Origin: Oscillospiraceae bacterium
Lineage (GTDB): Bacteria; Bacillota; Clostridia; Oscillospirales; Ruminococcaceae
Assembly: GCA_022787085.1 (NCBI GenBank)
Contig: JALFVE010000039.1
Span: 1-64,000, forward strand
Direction: 5' to 3'
DNA: 64,000 nt
Notes under the pieces: generated by a model
Told to the model about the DNA's origin: nothing
What the model saw: only the letters and a program-made list of their open reading frames with translations
Databases searched by the model: none
Program-made: the position numbers and the translations under genes
Shown: positions 1 through 10,110 of the stretch, piece after piece
Numbering within the stretch: position 1 is the first letter of the stretch
How the letters are laid out: every line of letters begins with the position of its first letter

Positions 1-491
1 TCTGTATAAACATTGCCATCTGAATCATAGCCAATCAGCGTGAAAAACAATTCTCCGACTTTGCTTCCCCATTCAATATTAGTGACCTTTGCGTCATACG
101 AATGGCGCCAAGTTCCATCAACATAGTGGTCCTCTTCCCAGTATGCTCCATCAGTAGATTGAACAATGAATCTTACATTTTTGAATCCGTTGGGATCGTT
201 AAACGCATAGTAAATATTAACAGTTAGCGTATAATTTTTGTCAGGGTCTGTAATACGGTTAAAAAACTCATCAGCAATTTTAAATCCATCATCATATCCC
301 CGGTTATATCCGTCCTGATATCCCTCATCATATCTATCGGGCACGTTCACCGAAACAGGATTAAACCCATCCACGCCGGCGGGAGCTTCGTAGGAGCCGT
401 TTTCTGTAACATTGAGGGGCTGAATAACTTTGCTTCCGCCGCCGCACATTTTAGCCATATAAGCAGCTTCCAAAAAAGGATAAGGAAACAT
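1..491 (-). CDS. Phage tail/baseplate-associated protein, partial (continues beyond window start)
   Basis: Open reading frame from ATG at 491 to the window edge; translates MFPYPFLEAAYMAKMCGGGSKVIQPLNVTENGSYEAPAGVDGFNPVSVNVPDRYDEGYQDGY..., containing the NVTENGSYxxPAGVDGFxxVxVNVP motif common in phage tail proteins. Confidence 0.6.
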   Translation of the reverse strand, partial: MFPYPFLEAAYMAKMCGGGSKVIQPLNVTENGSYEAPAGVDGFNPVSVNVPDRYDEGYQDGYNRGYDDGFKIADEFFNRITDPDKNYTLTVNIYYAFNDPNGFKNVRFIVQSTDGAYWEEDHYVDGTWRHSYDAKVTNIEWGSKVGELFFTLIGYDSDGNVYT

Positions 492-760
492 CACTCCACC
501 TCCTCAAAAGTCTCTTCCCAGGTATCAACGTTAATTGTAAGCTTGCCTTTCTTGCCGCACACTTCACCCTGATAGATGAACCAGAAGACAGTCCTGTCCT
601 CGTTGCAGCCTTTGTCAACAGGCGGCTCAATGGGATAGAATCGTCCGCCCTGCTGAACCACAGGCACACCCTCAACAGGCTGAAAAGGAATAAAATTCTG
701 TTTAGCCAAGCCTACACCTCCAAGCACAAACCCATGCCGCCGACCGTAGCCACCGAACAC
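491..760 (-). CDS. Hypothetical phage protein, tail module
   Basis: 89-aa ORF, stop/start (ATGA) overlap with the downstream partial tail gene. Confidence 0.55.
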   Translation of the reverse strand: MFGGYGRRHGFVLGGVGLAKQNFIPFQPVEGVPVVQQGGRFYPIEPPVDKGCNEDRTVFWFIYQGEVCGKKGKLTINVDTWEETFEEVE

Positions 761-1887
761 CCGAAAACCCTGTCAAGCTTCACGGTACCGTCAAGCTGCC
801 TTGAATAAAGGTCCTGATATTCGGAAAAAGACGTGTCCGCCGCAGGGGCAGACATAGCTGTAATAATGCCGAGAGCGGTAAAATCGCAGGAGATGTCAAG
901 AATCGGCAGCACCTTGCCGTTATATGCAATGCAGTCCCCGATGTTGTAAGGCATAGAAACAATAGCCGCAGAGCATTCCCAGCCATTGTATTCATAGGAA
1001 CCGCCGCCCCCGAGGATCTGCGAAACCATAGAAGCGGCAATATCGGCAGTAATTCGCCGACCGCTTATCCTCTCTGAGTGATTCCAGGGGGCGCCGCTGG
1101 AATAAATGCCGCCGTAAACTTCGTCCTCGGCAACAATTCCCGAAATGGTTTTAGTGCCCCTCAGTTGAATTTCCGTCCTGTCATTTTCATCAATAGAAAA
1201 TCCCAATTTATCTGGCGAAAATGGCATAAAAATAAGCTGATTCTCGGAATTAGCGCAGAACCAGCCCACTTCAATTTTTGAAACCATCTCCAATATCTGC
1301 CTGCAAGACTTCCCCTTGAAATCTTGGTAACAAAGGAAATCAATCCTCGAAGCTGAAGGAGACGAACCGGTAAATCCGCATTGATTTACAATATCGCCTA
1401 AAACCTGAGACGTTGGATACCATCTGGCCTTTCTTTCGTCAACAATCTTATTCCCCTCGCTGTCAATAATGTACTCAAACTGCTCATAATTGCTGTAATC
1501 GAAGGGAATATCAAGATTTTTGCATCTGTCATAGCATTCAATGTGACTGACTCCATTGGCATGAGACTGTTCTTTGATGTAAAACGTCGGCAGCCAATAC
1601 CCGTCAAACACAACGCTTGCGCCCTCGGAGAAAACAGTATCGGTGTAAATATCACAGGAAAAGCAGGCAGTAGAAACGCCATTAAAGCCCTTGCCGCTGA
1701 GACTGCGGGAAAGCTTAATATTCGCCAGCCTGTCTGCCCCGTATTCGGTGCCGTAAACAATGACCTTATACGGCAAGTCAAAGACCGTCGCCCTTGAGAG
1801 GGCAGGACATGGAAACAGAAATATTCCAGTAGCGTTCATCTTCCGAAGCCGCAAAATCGGGAACGGAAACATATTCGGGACGGTCAA
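712..1887 (-). CDS. Phage tail/baseplate protein (start uncertain; probably a TTG near 1775, just after the upstream stop)
   Basis: 391-aa ORF between distal tail genes; the first ~110 nt overlap the upstream gene, so the annotated ATG is probably too far upstream. Confidence 0.6.
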   Translation of the reverse strand: MTVPNMFPFPILRLRKMNATGIFLFPCPALSRATVFDLPYKVIVYGTEYGADRLANIKLSRSLSGKGFNGVSTACFSCDIYTDTVFSEGASVVFDGYWLPTFYIKEQSHANGVSHIECYDRCKNLDIPFDYSNYEQFEYIIDSEGNKIVDERKARWYPTSQVLGDIVNQCGFTGSSPSASRIDFLCYQDFKGKSCRQILEMVSKIEVGWFCANSENQLIFMPFSPDKLGFSIDENDRTEIQLRGTKTISGIVAEDEVYGGIYSSGAPWNHSERISGRRITADIAASMVSQILGGGGSYEYNGWECSAAIVSMPYNIGDCIAYNGKVLPILDISCDFTALGIITAMSAPAADTSFSEYQDLYSRQLDGTVKLDRVFGCSVATVGGMGLCLEV

Positions 1888-2164
1888 ACACAGCAGATGT
1901 AACGATCGGGTCCTTGTATTCCACCGTTACAGAATCATTCCTGCAGGCAGAAACGATCTGCGCCGCAATATCCTCGGGAACATGGTTAAAGCTTGCGGAA
2001 ATATCAACGCTTTCACCGAGAACCTTCCGCTGCTTCTTTCCCACAACGCTTGTAAATTCATCATCATAAACAGGAGAAGTCCGGATCTGAACCCCCTCCT
2101 GCTCGGTGATCATCGACAGATCAACGCCGCCGATTTTAAGAATAGTAACCGCCATAAAAATCAA
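1778..2164 (-). CDS. Phage distal tail protein-like
   Basis: 128-aa ORF directly downstream of the tape measure gene; MAVTILKIGGVDLSMITEQEGVQI. Confidence 0.6.
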   Translation of the reverse strand: MIFMAVTILKIGGVDLSMITEQEGVQIRTSPVYDDEFTSVVGKKQRKVLGESVDISASFNHVPEDIAAQIVSACRNDSVTVEYKDPIVTSAVFDRPEYVSVPDFAASEDERYWNISVSMSCPLKGDGL

Positions 2165-5058
2165 CCTCCTCCCGAAATAGCAGTTCTTGAATTTTCCGCA
2201 TTGACAACGGACGCAATATACCGCCCGTTAATATCAACGATCCTGTAAACACCCTGAGAGCTTGCCCCGAAGGGCTTAGAAGCCTTGCCTCCCGAAGAAT
2301 TCTCGGAAACAACATACTCCCTGCGGATATAGGTGCTTTCACTTGCTGCCGAGCTGTTTGCAGACCTTACCGCCGCCGAGGAGGCAGCCATAAATTCCGC
2401 ATCACCGAAAACAGAACCGAAAGCGTCTTCCCAATTTTCCTTGAAAGCAGCAATAAAACCCTCACCGAAAAATGCTCCCGATTCCTCCCCGAGAGCCTTA
2501 AAATCCTCGGAGTTTTCGGTAATCATATTGGCGATAGCATTGCTGTAATTATTATCATTTTCAAAGCCCTTTGAAAGCCTGTCAAGCTTGTCGGGAGAGC
2601 GCAAAAGCTCATTGGCATAGGCAAGAGCGTCCTCGGGATCCTGCTTCAGAAGCTCCGAAATGATATCATCGGGGGTATTTTTTTCAAGCAGCTCCGCAAT
2701 TTTTGAGGTGAGCTTTTTCTTAGCCTCGATCTTCTTCTCGAAGCCTTCAATGTCAATGCCCCTGCTCTTTTTCTTAGCTCCCGTCAGCTTGTCGGTCTCC
2801 TCGGAGGACTGAAAAATATCGCCCTTCTGAGAAAGGCTCGAAGCCAGACTGTCCCTTGATTTTATAATGCTGTTATAGGATTTTTCAATAGCGTCCTGCT
2901 GCTTTTTGGCAGTATTCTCAGTCTCCTTTGTAAGCTTGTCGGCAGCGCTTTTTTGCTCCTTCAGCAGTGAAAGATTATAGTCCTTATATAGATCTGTGTT
3001 GTGGTCAAAAGTCTCAAGAAATGCCCGTTTCTGCTCAAGAAGCCACGAATCATCATAATCCTTTTTAAGCTGCTCCGTCTCAAGCTCCCTGAATTTGTCC
3101 TGAATGGATTTTTTCAGAGCCGCTTCCTGCTCTTTGGCAGCCTTTTCAGCCTCTTTCGATTTTATAACTCCCGTATTTTCACCGGTATTTGATGAATATA
3201 TGTCCTCCGCAACTTCCGCCTGAGCTTTTTTCCATTCCTCGGCACGCTTCTTTTCTCGGGCTAAAACAGCTCTCGCATTAGCTTCTCTTTCAGCCTCAGC
3301 CTTGAGCCATTCCTCGCCTGTTTTGTCCTCCGCTGTATTGCCGAATTTTTCATTTATTTCCCGCATACCGTTGTCATATGCTTCGGAAATAGATTTCTGC
3401 CCGCCCTCGATCACCTGAACAATTTCTTCTGTACCGTCACGCATATAACCGACCATTTCAGTCGAGCCGACATTATTGATATCACCACCATAAACGTTGC
3501 CGCCAAGCAGATTATCAATTCCCAGTTTAACATTTTTCTGCGCACTGTCGAGAGCGTCAGTAAGATTATTCAGCATTGTTTCAGCGGTGGAAGCCCAGTC
3601 GTGATGAACAAGTTCATCTGCAATATGGGTGCACAGTTCCACCGCAAATTCGATAGTATCGGGAATAGCTTCCACAAGTGCCGCAATAAGGTCAATAACG
3701 ATCTCGGGAGCCTTGGCAATAAGCTCGGGCAAGGCAGAAATAAGCCCGTCCGCAAGCCCTTTTATAAGCTCCTCGGCAGCGTCAAGGATATCGTCAATAT
3801 TGTATATCAGAGTATCAACAATAGTGAGAACAGCCTTCACAGCCGCAGGAATAAGTGTGTCAAGATTCCTGCCTATGCCATCCGCCAGACTGACAACAAT
3901 ATCCACAGCCCCCTGCGTGATAATATCCGCATTGTTAAGAATAGCCGTAATAAGAGCTGTGCAAAGATCGGCAGCCTTGGAAATCAGATTCGGAACAGCG
4001 TCCACAAGCCCCGTAAGAAGCGTGTCAATTATCTCGTCAGCGTTTTCGGTAATAATGGGAATAGCAGTGTCGGCAATGGAAGAAAGTGTGTCGAGAAGTG
4101 CCGAAATAAGGTTATTAGCCCCCTCAAGCACCCCCGGGAGCATTTTTTCAAGTGTTTCGGGAATAAGCGGGAGCAGATCGCCCGCAAGCTGTGTTATACC
4201 CTCCGCCATCTGCGGCAGAACCGCCATGATTCGGGGCATAAGGTTGTCCGAAACGGTAATAACGCTGTCAACGAGATTTGAAACAAGCCTGTCAAAATCC
4301 TGCGTAGGGTCTGCAAGCCCCACCATTAAATTCTGCCATGCGCCTTTCATAGCTGAAATGCTGCCCTGAATTGTGGTGGAAGCTTCCTTTGCAGTTGTGC
4401 CCGTAATGCCCATTTTCGTCTGAATAACGTTTATGGCTTCGATAATCTTGTCAAAGGAAACGCTGTTGACAGTCTCGGCAGTAACGGTCATAGCGTCACC
4501 AAGCACACCCGAATCGTTTATCAGCCTTGCCATTTCGGACTGAGTGCCGCCATAGCCCAGCTTTAAGTTGTCAAGCATGGTGTAATTCTGCTTGGCAAAG
4601 CCCTGATAAGCGTTCTGAATCATCGCCATGTCGGTGCCCATCTTGTTGGCGTTGTCCGACATATCAATAACAGCCTGATTTGCAATTTCGGCAGCTTTTG
4701 CAGTGTCACCGCCTAAGCCCTGCAGAAGGGAAGCGGAGAAGCCTGTCACCGTCTCCATGTACGCATTCGCAGACATTCCCGCTGTCCTGTAAGCCTCGTC
4801 CGCATAGCCCTTTATGACATCGGCAGATGTGCCGAAAAGGGTCTCAACACCGCCTACAAGCTGCTCATATTCGGCATAAGCTTCAATGGCACTTTTCGCC
4901 AAAGCACCCACCGCCGCCGCAGCCGCACCCGTTACAGCAAGAGCCGCCTTTGAAGCAGCAGAAAGAGCCTTCTCCGCAGTAGTGCCGACCTTGCTCATAG
5001 TGCTTTTAAACTGAGTGTCATCGCCTAAAATGCGGTAAACAATTTCACTTACCGTCAA
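2161..5058 (-). CDS. Phage tail tape measure protein
   Basis: 965-aa ORF, Ala/Ile-rich long helical and hydrophobic segments; sits after tail assembly chaperones; N-terminal TMP-like region with YEQLVGGVETLFGTSADVIKGYADEAYRTAGMSANAYMETV. Confidence 0.93.
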   Translation of the reverse strand: MTVSEIVYRILGDDTQFKSTMSKVGTTAEKALSAASKAALAVTGAAAAAVGALAKSAIEAYAEYEQLVGGVETLFGTSADVIKGYADEAYRTAGMSANAYMETVTGFSASLLQGLGGDTAKAAEIANQAVIDMSDNANKMGTDMAMIQNAYQGFAKQNYTMLDNLKLGYGGTQSEMARLINDSGVLGDAMTVTAETVNSVSFDKIIEAINVIQTKMGITGTTAKEASTTIQGSISAMKGAWQNLMVGLADPTQDFDRLVSNLVDSVITVSDNLMPRIMAVLPQMAEGITQLAGDLLPLIPETLEKMLPGVLEGANNLISALLDTLSSIADTAIPIITENADEIIDTLLTGLVDAVPNLISKAADLCTALITAILNNADIITQGAVDIVVSLADGIGRNLDTLIPAAVKAVLTIVDTLIYNIDDILDAAEELIKGLADGLISALPELIAKAPEIVIDLIAALVEAIPDTIEFAVELCTHIADELVHHDWASTAETMLNNLTDALDSAQKNVKLGIDNLLGGNVYGGDINNVGSTEMVGYMRDGTEEIVQVIEGGQKSISEAYDNGMREINEKFGNTAEDKTGEEWLKAEAEREANARAVLAREKKRAEEWKKAQAEVAEDIYSSNTGENTGVIKSKEAEKAAKEQEAALKKSIQDKFRELETEQLKKDYDDSWLLEQKRAFLETFDHNTDLYKDYNLSLLKEQKSAADKLTKETENTAKKQQDAIEKSYNSIIKSRDSLASSLSQKGDIFQSSEETDKLTGAKKKSRGIDIEGFEKKIEAKKKLTSKIAELLEKNTPDDIISELLKQDPEDALAYANELLRSPDKLDRLSKGFENDNNYSNAIANMITENSEDFKALGEESGAFFGEGFIAAFKENWEDAFGSVFGDAEFMAASSAAVRSANSSAASESTYIRREYVVSENSSGGKASKPFGASSQGVYRIVDINGRYIASVVNAENSRTAISGGG

Positions 5059-5672
5059 CCGTTCTCACCCCTTTTCTCCCTTGCCTCACGGTGAATGCGC
5101 TCCACCTCTGCGATCATAGCCTTGTCCCTTTCGGCAACGCTGTTAAACCTCTGCTGCTTCTTCCGTTTCAGTGCAAAAATACGCTTGAGCCCTGTGACCC
5201 TCGACCTTTCCGCCGCCGATCTTATATCGGAAGTGCTTTCCGACCTTATTGAAATTATCCGCTTGAGCCTGCATTCATCGGGCAAGCCCCGAAAAAGGGC
5301 GCAGAAGTCAAACCAATGAAGCTTTGTCAAGTTAAGGTCAATGCCATACTCCGAAAGAAACGCCGCAAAGAAATATGCCTCGTCCTCCTCAAAGTCAAAG
5401 GACGGCTCAGGAGCTTCCATAGCGGAAGATTTCCCGCCGCCCGAAGGAGCAAGCCCAGCCACATAAAAATCCTTCATAGCGTCAGCCGCCGCCTTTTCGG
5501 AAACGCCCTCGGGGAGAGCACCCGTAAAGAAGAACCTCGAAGCAATTCCCGTAAGCCCCGAAGGGTCATTTCTTGCCACCGCCTCGGAATATTCGCACAT
5601 AATTCGGAAATCGGGGTCAATGGGTGTTTTTACACCGTTAATTATGAGGATTCTCGGTTTCGGGCTGAACAT
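5055..5672 (-). CDS. Bacteriophage Gp15-like protein (tail assembly)
   Basis: 205-aa ORF between tail chaperone and TMP; strong SD GGAGGAG before ATG; Gp15-like composition. Confidence 0.75.
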   Translation of the reverse strand: MFSPKPRILIINGVKTPIDPDFRIMCEYSEAVARNDPSGLTGIASRFFFTGALPEGVSEKAAADAMKDFYVAGLAPSGGGKSSAMEAPEPSFDFEEDEAYFFAAFLSEYGIDLNLTKLHWFDFCALFRGLPDECRLKRIISIRSESTSDIRSAAERSRVTGLKRIFALKRKKQQRFNSVAERDKAMIAEVERIHREAREKRGENG

Positions 5673-5991
5673 TTTTCTCCTCCGAAATACTCTTCATAAA
5701 TGCGGTAAGCTCGTCATAGATGTACTGTAAAACCGCATATCTCTCGGTAATATTATCAAAACGCCCCGCAAATATCGCAGCAGCAGAGCCGACACCGAGA
5801 ATGCTGTCAATAGCCCTGTCAAAAACAGCGCAGACCTCAGAAGCATTGTCCTTGTTGCCGCTGTCCTTGAATGAGCCGAATGTACCCTTTGCCTCATTCA
5901 GCCTGTCCACAAGTGCCTTCTGAAAGGTAACGGAATATTTCACATCATTGATATCAATAACGCAGATCCTGTCATTAAATCTGAAACCCAT
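5638..5991 (-). CDS. Tail assembly chaperone-like protein (DUF6673-like)
   Basis: 117-aa ORF positioned between major tail protein and Gp15-like gene; MGFRFNDRICVIDINDVKYSV. Confidence 0.6.
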   Translation of the reverse strand: MGFRFNDRICVIDINDVKYSVTFQKALVDRLNEAKGTFGSFKDSGNKDNASEVCAVFDRAIDSILGVGSAAAIFAGRFDNITERYAVLQYIYDELTAFMKSISEEKNVQPETENPHN

Positions 5992-6061
5992 ATTAAAACC
6001 TCCGTATCATAAAAAATGCGGCATACAGAAAAATCCGCATACCGCATTGTCTGATTTTGAT

Positions 6062-6733
6062 TTACAAAGTCTTATTCTTGGAATAATACTTGTCCTTTTC
6101 CCACGCAGGAGCAGAACCGCCCTCAGCAGCCTTAACAGCCACAAAAGCGCCGTTTGCACGGGCGAAATACTCGGAATACTTTGTGCTCCAGTCGGAAGGT
6201 TCCTTGTCGGTAAGAGTATAACCGCCAAAGCCCTGATAAATAAGCTTGGTAGGATTTTCACCCGACTTCTTGATGCTGCCGCCGATGGAAAGAGGATCCT
6301 CGGGAGCACCCGAACCGTCATCGGAAAGAATAAGTGTGCCCTTGCCAAGCTCTCCCTCGCCCGTCAGCATATCTAAATATGCATATCTCACAATGGACTT
6401 CTGACCCGTTGCATACTTCATCTCAAAGGAAGTAACGAAATCCTGAAATTCATCACCCTTGTATCTGTCAGCTTTGAAGTCGATGGTGCGCTGATTGCCC
6501 GTCTTAACGGAGGATTCGCCGTGATAGTAATAGGAACTTGTCTTTTCCTTGGGATTGAGAGACGAGCTTTTGTCCGTAAAGCCCATGTACGCAACAGCAA
6601 AATCATCAACATCCGCGTCCTGTGTGGGCGAAATATCGACCGCAAGCACCATGTTGTCGGTCATGATTTTGCCTTTGTAATCAGGGTCTGTGGTAATGCC
6701 CTCAAAGAAATTTCTGAGCTTCAAAAAAATCAT
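6062..6733 (-). CDS. Phage major tail tube protein
   Basis: 223-aa ORF in the canonical position after connector genes; sequence typical of siphovirus tail tube proteins. Confidence 0.8.
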   Translation of the reverse strand: MIFLKLRNFFEGITTDPDYKGKIMTDNMVLAVDISPTQDADVDDFAVAYMGFTDKSSSLNPKEKTSSYYYHGESSVKTGNQRTIDFKADRYKGDEFQDFVTSFEMKYATGQKSIVRYAYLDMLTGEGELGKGTLILSDDGSGAPEDPLSIGGSIKKSGENPTKLIYQGFGGYTLTDKEPSDWSTKYSEYFARANGAFVAVKAAEGGSAPAWEKDKYYSKNKTL

Positions 6734-7107
6734 CCTTTCATAGAAAATGTAAATTCAACACTCGAAGTGTAAATGTAATAATTCTCGTTGTGCATTGTCG
6801 GAACAGGGAGAGAGTTTATTTTCACTTTTGGCTGAAAAACGCCGTCAATGTGAAAATCGGCGCAGGCAAGCCTTTCACCGATACCGCAGAGCTTTTCGAT
6901 AAGCCCCTTCTGATCTTCATTTTCGCCCATAGCCGAAATAGAAAAAATCAGGGATTTTATGCCGCCTCCGCCATAATATTTTCTTATGTCCTTATTGCCT
7001 GCATAAATAATTGCACTCTCCCCGGGAGCAGTAACAACGCCAATGCGGTCAATACCACCCACCCTGCGAAGTCCCTCCGCAATTATCGTGTAAATATCGC
7101 CGTTCAT
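6730..7107 (-). CDS. Minor capsid / tail terminator-like protein
   Basis: 125-aa ORF in head-tail connector cluster, 4-nt overlaps with neighbours. Confidence 0.65.
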   Translation of the reverse strand: MNGDIYTIIAEGLRRVGGIDRIGVVTAPGESAIIYAGNKDIRKYYGGGGIKSLIFSISAMGENEDQKGLIEKLCGIGERLACADFHIDGVFQPKVKINSLPVPTMHNENYYIYTSSVEFTFSMKG

Positions 7108-7451
7108 CTGTTCATAGCCTCCCTGTGAGCATTAGCAAACACCCTGTCCCATTCGTCCTTGTGGTTAGTTTCAGCCACATTGCACCATTCGGGAGAGGCA
7201 TTCGGATTCTTGTCCGTCCTCGCAGATGGGAATTTATACTGAAATTCCGCATAAGGAGTGACCCATTTCAAAACGCCACCATCAATGTCGCTGTGAATGT
7301 GAGAGGATTCGATAAGAGCACCGTAATCCTGCTTGCAGTAGAAATTGCAGTCTCTGAGTGCCTGCTGAGAAGTTGCCGCAATAGCCTTCCTCATAGCCTC
7401 CTCGGCATTCCGATTCGAAAAAGACGAGCGGATATCGACTTCAAATCTCAC
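7104..7451 (-). CDS. Minor capsid protein (HK97 gp10-like)
   Basis: 115-aa ORF in connector cluster; MRFEVDIRSSFSNRNAEEAMRKAIAATSQQALRDCNFYCKQDYGALIESSHIHSD. Confidence 0.65.
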   Translation of the reverse strand: MRFEVDIRSSFSNRNAEEAMRKAIAATSQQALRDCNFYCKQDYGALIESSHIHSDIDGGVLKWVTPYAEFQYKFPSARTDKNPNASPEWCNVAETNHKDEWDRVFANAHREAMNR

Positions 7452-7849
7452 TTGAGCAGCACCTCCAGATGATGAATATCTCCCGTAGTGCCGTAAAACT
7501 CCTGAACCTCACTCACAATAAACTCCTCCGATCCGAAAATGACCTTGTCACCTGTCTCAAAGGAAACATCATTTGGCACCGAAGAAAAAGCGTCAAAAAA
7601 CAGCTTTGCCTTTATTTCGGGAATATCCCCGCCAAGGGAAAAACTCCGAGAGCGGCAAGGCTCAATGCGGACAAAGTTAATGACCGTCCTCAGCTCCTGC
7701 CCCTTTCCGCCCCAAGGGTCGGAGGAAAGAGCCTCCACAAGAGTAACGGCATGAGGCAGAAGATAACGAGGTATAGGAGCTGTCACCATGCCGCACACCC
7801 CCTGTATAAAAGTCCCGCCCTGCTCAGATACTGCAAAGCACTGCCGCAT
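7448..7849 (-). CDS. Putative minor capsid protein / head-tail joining protein
   Basis: 133-aa ORF (in-frame start probably internal) in connector cluster. Confidence 0.6.
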   Translation of the reverse strand: MRQCFAVSEQGGTFIQGVCGMVTAPIPRYLLPHAVTLVEALSSDPWGGKGQELRTVINFVRIEPCRSRSFSLGGDIPEIKAKLFFDAFSSVPNDVSFETGDKVIFGSEEFIVSEVQEFYGTTGDIHHLEVLLK

Positions 7850-8157
7850 ATCCCGTCATCGGAAGCACCGCCCGAAGCAGAACCTCCCTGAGACATTGAG
7901 AACGAGCCTATACTAACGCTTGAAGCATTGCCCGATACAGACATAGCCCAAGCCTCAACGCCGCCGCACAGCCCCATATATTCAGCCTGAGCGCATACCG
8001 CAAAGGAATACTGCCGTTCTTCAAGCTCCCCCTCGGGAGAGCGGAGAATAAGGCTGTCTATCTCATTCCCCGCCCTTTTCAGCAGACGGTCAAGCTCGGG
8101 ATAGTCCGTACCGCCGAAAATGCTGTAATAAAAATCCTCGGTTACATTGACCGCCAT
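7783..8157 (-). CDS. Head-tail connector protein
   Basis: 124-aa ORF immediately downstream of major capsid gene. Confidence 0.65.
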   Translation of the reverse strand: MAVNVTEDFYYSIFGGTDYPELDRLLKRAGNEIDSLILRSPEGELEERQYSFAVCAQAEYMGLCGGVEAWAMSVSGNASSVSIGSFSMSQGGSASGGASDDGICGSALQYLSRAGLLYRGCAAW

Positions 8158-8172
8158 AAGATCACCGCCTTA

Positions 8173-9267
8173 TCAGGGCTTGATATTTGCCGCTGTAATT
8201 GTGATGTAACCTACAGACTTGACCTTTGAAGAAGCAAGGTCAACGACCTCGATAATATCACCCACACTTACGGGGATCTCGGTGCTGCCGCTTGTAAGGC
8301 TTGTGCCTGCATATGCAGAAGAAGTCATGTTGAAAACAGCCCTTTCCGCAGGATTAACCTTGTAAGCGAGAGCAGAGCCTGTGCCGCCTGTTACATTAAG
8401 AACGGTGTTGCCTGAAGTGCCAGCCTGAGATGCAGTAATACCGAGAGAGCCGGGAGTATAAACCGCCCTGATAGCAACGCTTCTGAGCACCTTGTGATCG
8501 TAGACCTGTCTGCCCTGAACAGCGCAAGCTCCGATGTGCTTGCCGTCACCGTTAAGATCCTGAATGTGGATAGCCTTCTTCCATGCATTGATCCTTGTTG
8601 CAAATCTGGGATGACCTGCGATCATAGCAAGGTTTGCAGTGCTGTCATTCCACTCGATAACGTTAAAGCCCGCAATGCGTCCGACAATACCGTTCTGAAT
8701 GACATCTGCACCGAGAGAAGATGCCTTCACAAACTCGGGGCACTTGAGAACATAAGCATAAACCTCGGGAGTGATAAGCAGATAGCGTCTGCCGTCATCG
8801 GGAATGTTTGCCTTGCTCATGGCTGTCCTGATATCAACGATAGTGCTGTAAACAGTATCAACCGCAAGAGCGCCCACATTCATGGGTGTAGAGCCTGCAA
8901 GAAGAACTGTCGCAGCGTCATTGTCAAGCTTAGCCGCAAGAGCGTAACCCGCACTGTCAAGCCTGTCCGCAACAATATTGTCGGGAACGGCAGTAGCCTC
9001 GTAATCGTCAATGATCTCGTTTACAGCCACGTCCTTCTTAATGGGGAAGGGGTCATAAGTAGTAGAGCCGCTTGTGATGTTGATGCCGTTCAGCCTGTCG
9101 TAATCGGAAACAACGACCTCCTCATCTCTTACGGGGATCTTTACAACACCCGCAGCAGGGTCGCCCTCATAATCATTGTTAAAAACAACGCCGTCCTTGA
9201 GCTTCAGCTCCTTGCGAACCTTAGCAAGAACCATTTTTGAATATCTTTCCTGTAATTCATGTCCCAT
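8173..9267 (-). CDS. Phage major capsid protein
   Basis: 364-aa ORF after scaffold gene; MGHELQERYSKMVLAKVRKELKLKDGVVFNNDYEGDPAAGVVKIPVRDE; C-terminal Ser/Thr/Gly-rich Ig-like segment. Confidence 0.88.
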   Translation of the reverse strand: MGHELQERYSKMVLAKVRKELKLKDGVVFNNDYEGDPAAGVVKIPVRDEEVVVSDYDRLNGINITSGSTTYDPFPIKKDVAVNEIIDDYEATAVPDNIVADRLDSAGYALAAKLDNDAATVLLAGSTPMNVGALAVDTVYSTIVDIRTAMSKANIPDDGRRYLLITPEVYAYVLKCPEFVKASSLGADVIQNGIVGRIAGFNVIEWNDSTANLAMIAGHPRFATRINAWKKAIHIQDLNGDGKHIGACAVQGRQVYDHKVLRSVAIRAVYTPGSLGITASQAGTSGNTVLNVTGGTGSALAYKVNPAERAVFNMTSSAYAGTSLTSGSTEIPVSVGDIIEVVDLASSKVKSVGYITITAANIKP

Positions 9268-9284
9268 AGATCAAACCTCCATAA

Positions 9285-9881
9285 TTAAATTTTTAAATCG
9301 GGATTTTTCGCATAAAAAGCAGCCTCAACCCCCGAAAGCTGAGAGCCGCCGCCGTTCCCGAAGCTTACCCCCGTGGTAATGCCCTTGGGTGCTTCGGATT
9401 TTGCAGAGCAGAATGAGGGATATTTTGCGATGACCGCTTCAATTGCCTTTTCCATGGTGGTATTATCGTCCACCTTGGGGATAGCAAGAGCGATAACATC
9501 GTCAACCGCCTCTGCATTCACGCCCTTTGAATAAGCATAGGCTTTTGCTTCTGCAGCAGCAGCCTTCTTCTCTGCCTCTGCAGCTCTGCTCTCCGCAGCA
9601 GAAATTTTTTCCGCCGAAAGCTGTTCGGCAGTTTTCTGACTGTCCTGCCACTTGTGAAATGCGTCCATTTCCTCCTTAGTGGGCTGCCCCTTTTTCTGCC
9701 GTTCAAGTCTCTGCTTGACAATTTCATCAAGCTCCGCCTGTGTGAAGGTCTTTTCCGCACCCTCGTTCGTAGATACAGCCTTTTCGGGGCTATTGCCCTT
9801 TACAGCCTGTGTGGGATCACCTCCGTTGTTTTCCACCTTATTGGTTTCGGTTACGGTTGTGTTTGTGTTTGTTTCTGCCAT
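9285..9881 (-). CDS. Phage scaffold protein
   Basis: 198-aa ORF, acidic/Ala-Lys coiled coil, directly upstream of major capsid gene. Confidence 0.85.
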   Translation of the reverse strand: MAETNTNTTVTETNKVENNGGDPTQAVKGNSPEKAVSTNEGAEKTFTQAELDEIVKQRLERQKKGQPTKEEMDAFHKWQDSQKTAEQLSAEKISAAESRAAEAEKKAAAAEAKAYAYSKGVNAEAVDDVIALAIPKVDDNTTMEKAIEAVIAKYPSFCSAKSEAPKGITTGVSFGNGGGSQLSGVEAAFYAKNPDLKI

Positions 9882-10068
9882 AAATATTTCCTCCTTTTTG
9901 AGCCTGTCGGCATATCCGTCTGAATTAAAAGGCTGCAGACGTCACAGCTCATTGGTGTCCTCGCCAGCTCATGAACATATAAGGACAAAAAATGCGCCCG
10001 TCCTCCAATAGTTGGAGGAAGAACGCTTGGGAACTGTATTAAATTGAACATATGCAGAAAATGCAACA

Positions 10069-10110
10069 GTTTCCGAAATGGAAATGGTTGTTTCCAAAAT
10101 TGAAATAACC
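10069..10110. promoter_or_regulatory. Tandem 21-bp dyad repeats upstream of the capsid operon (candidate regulator-binding site)
   Basis: GTTTCCGAAATGGAAATGGTT / GTTTCCAAAATTGAAATAACC back-to-back, core TTTCC-N5-GGAAA. Confidence 0.4.

Noticed and set aside
3601-4369. Long plus-strand ORFs (226 and 246 aa) inside the tape measure gene
   Set aside because: Antisense shadow ORFs produced by codon composition of the TMP; no SD, no family resemblance
5638-5672. Possible programmed frameshift between tail chaperone ORFs (117 aa and 205 aa)
   Set aside because: Overlap contains a strong GGAGGAG SD and ATG for the second ORF; the A-run (GAAAAAT) is not a canonical slippery heptamer, so independent initiation is simpler
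8494-9240. Plus-strand 248-aa ORF antisense to the major capsid gene
   Set aside because: Shadow ORF of a highly supported CDS
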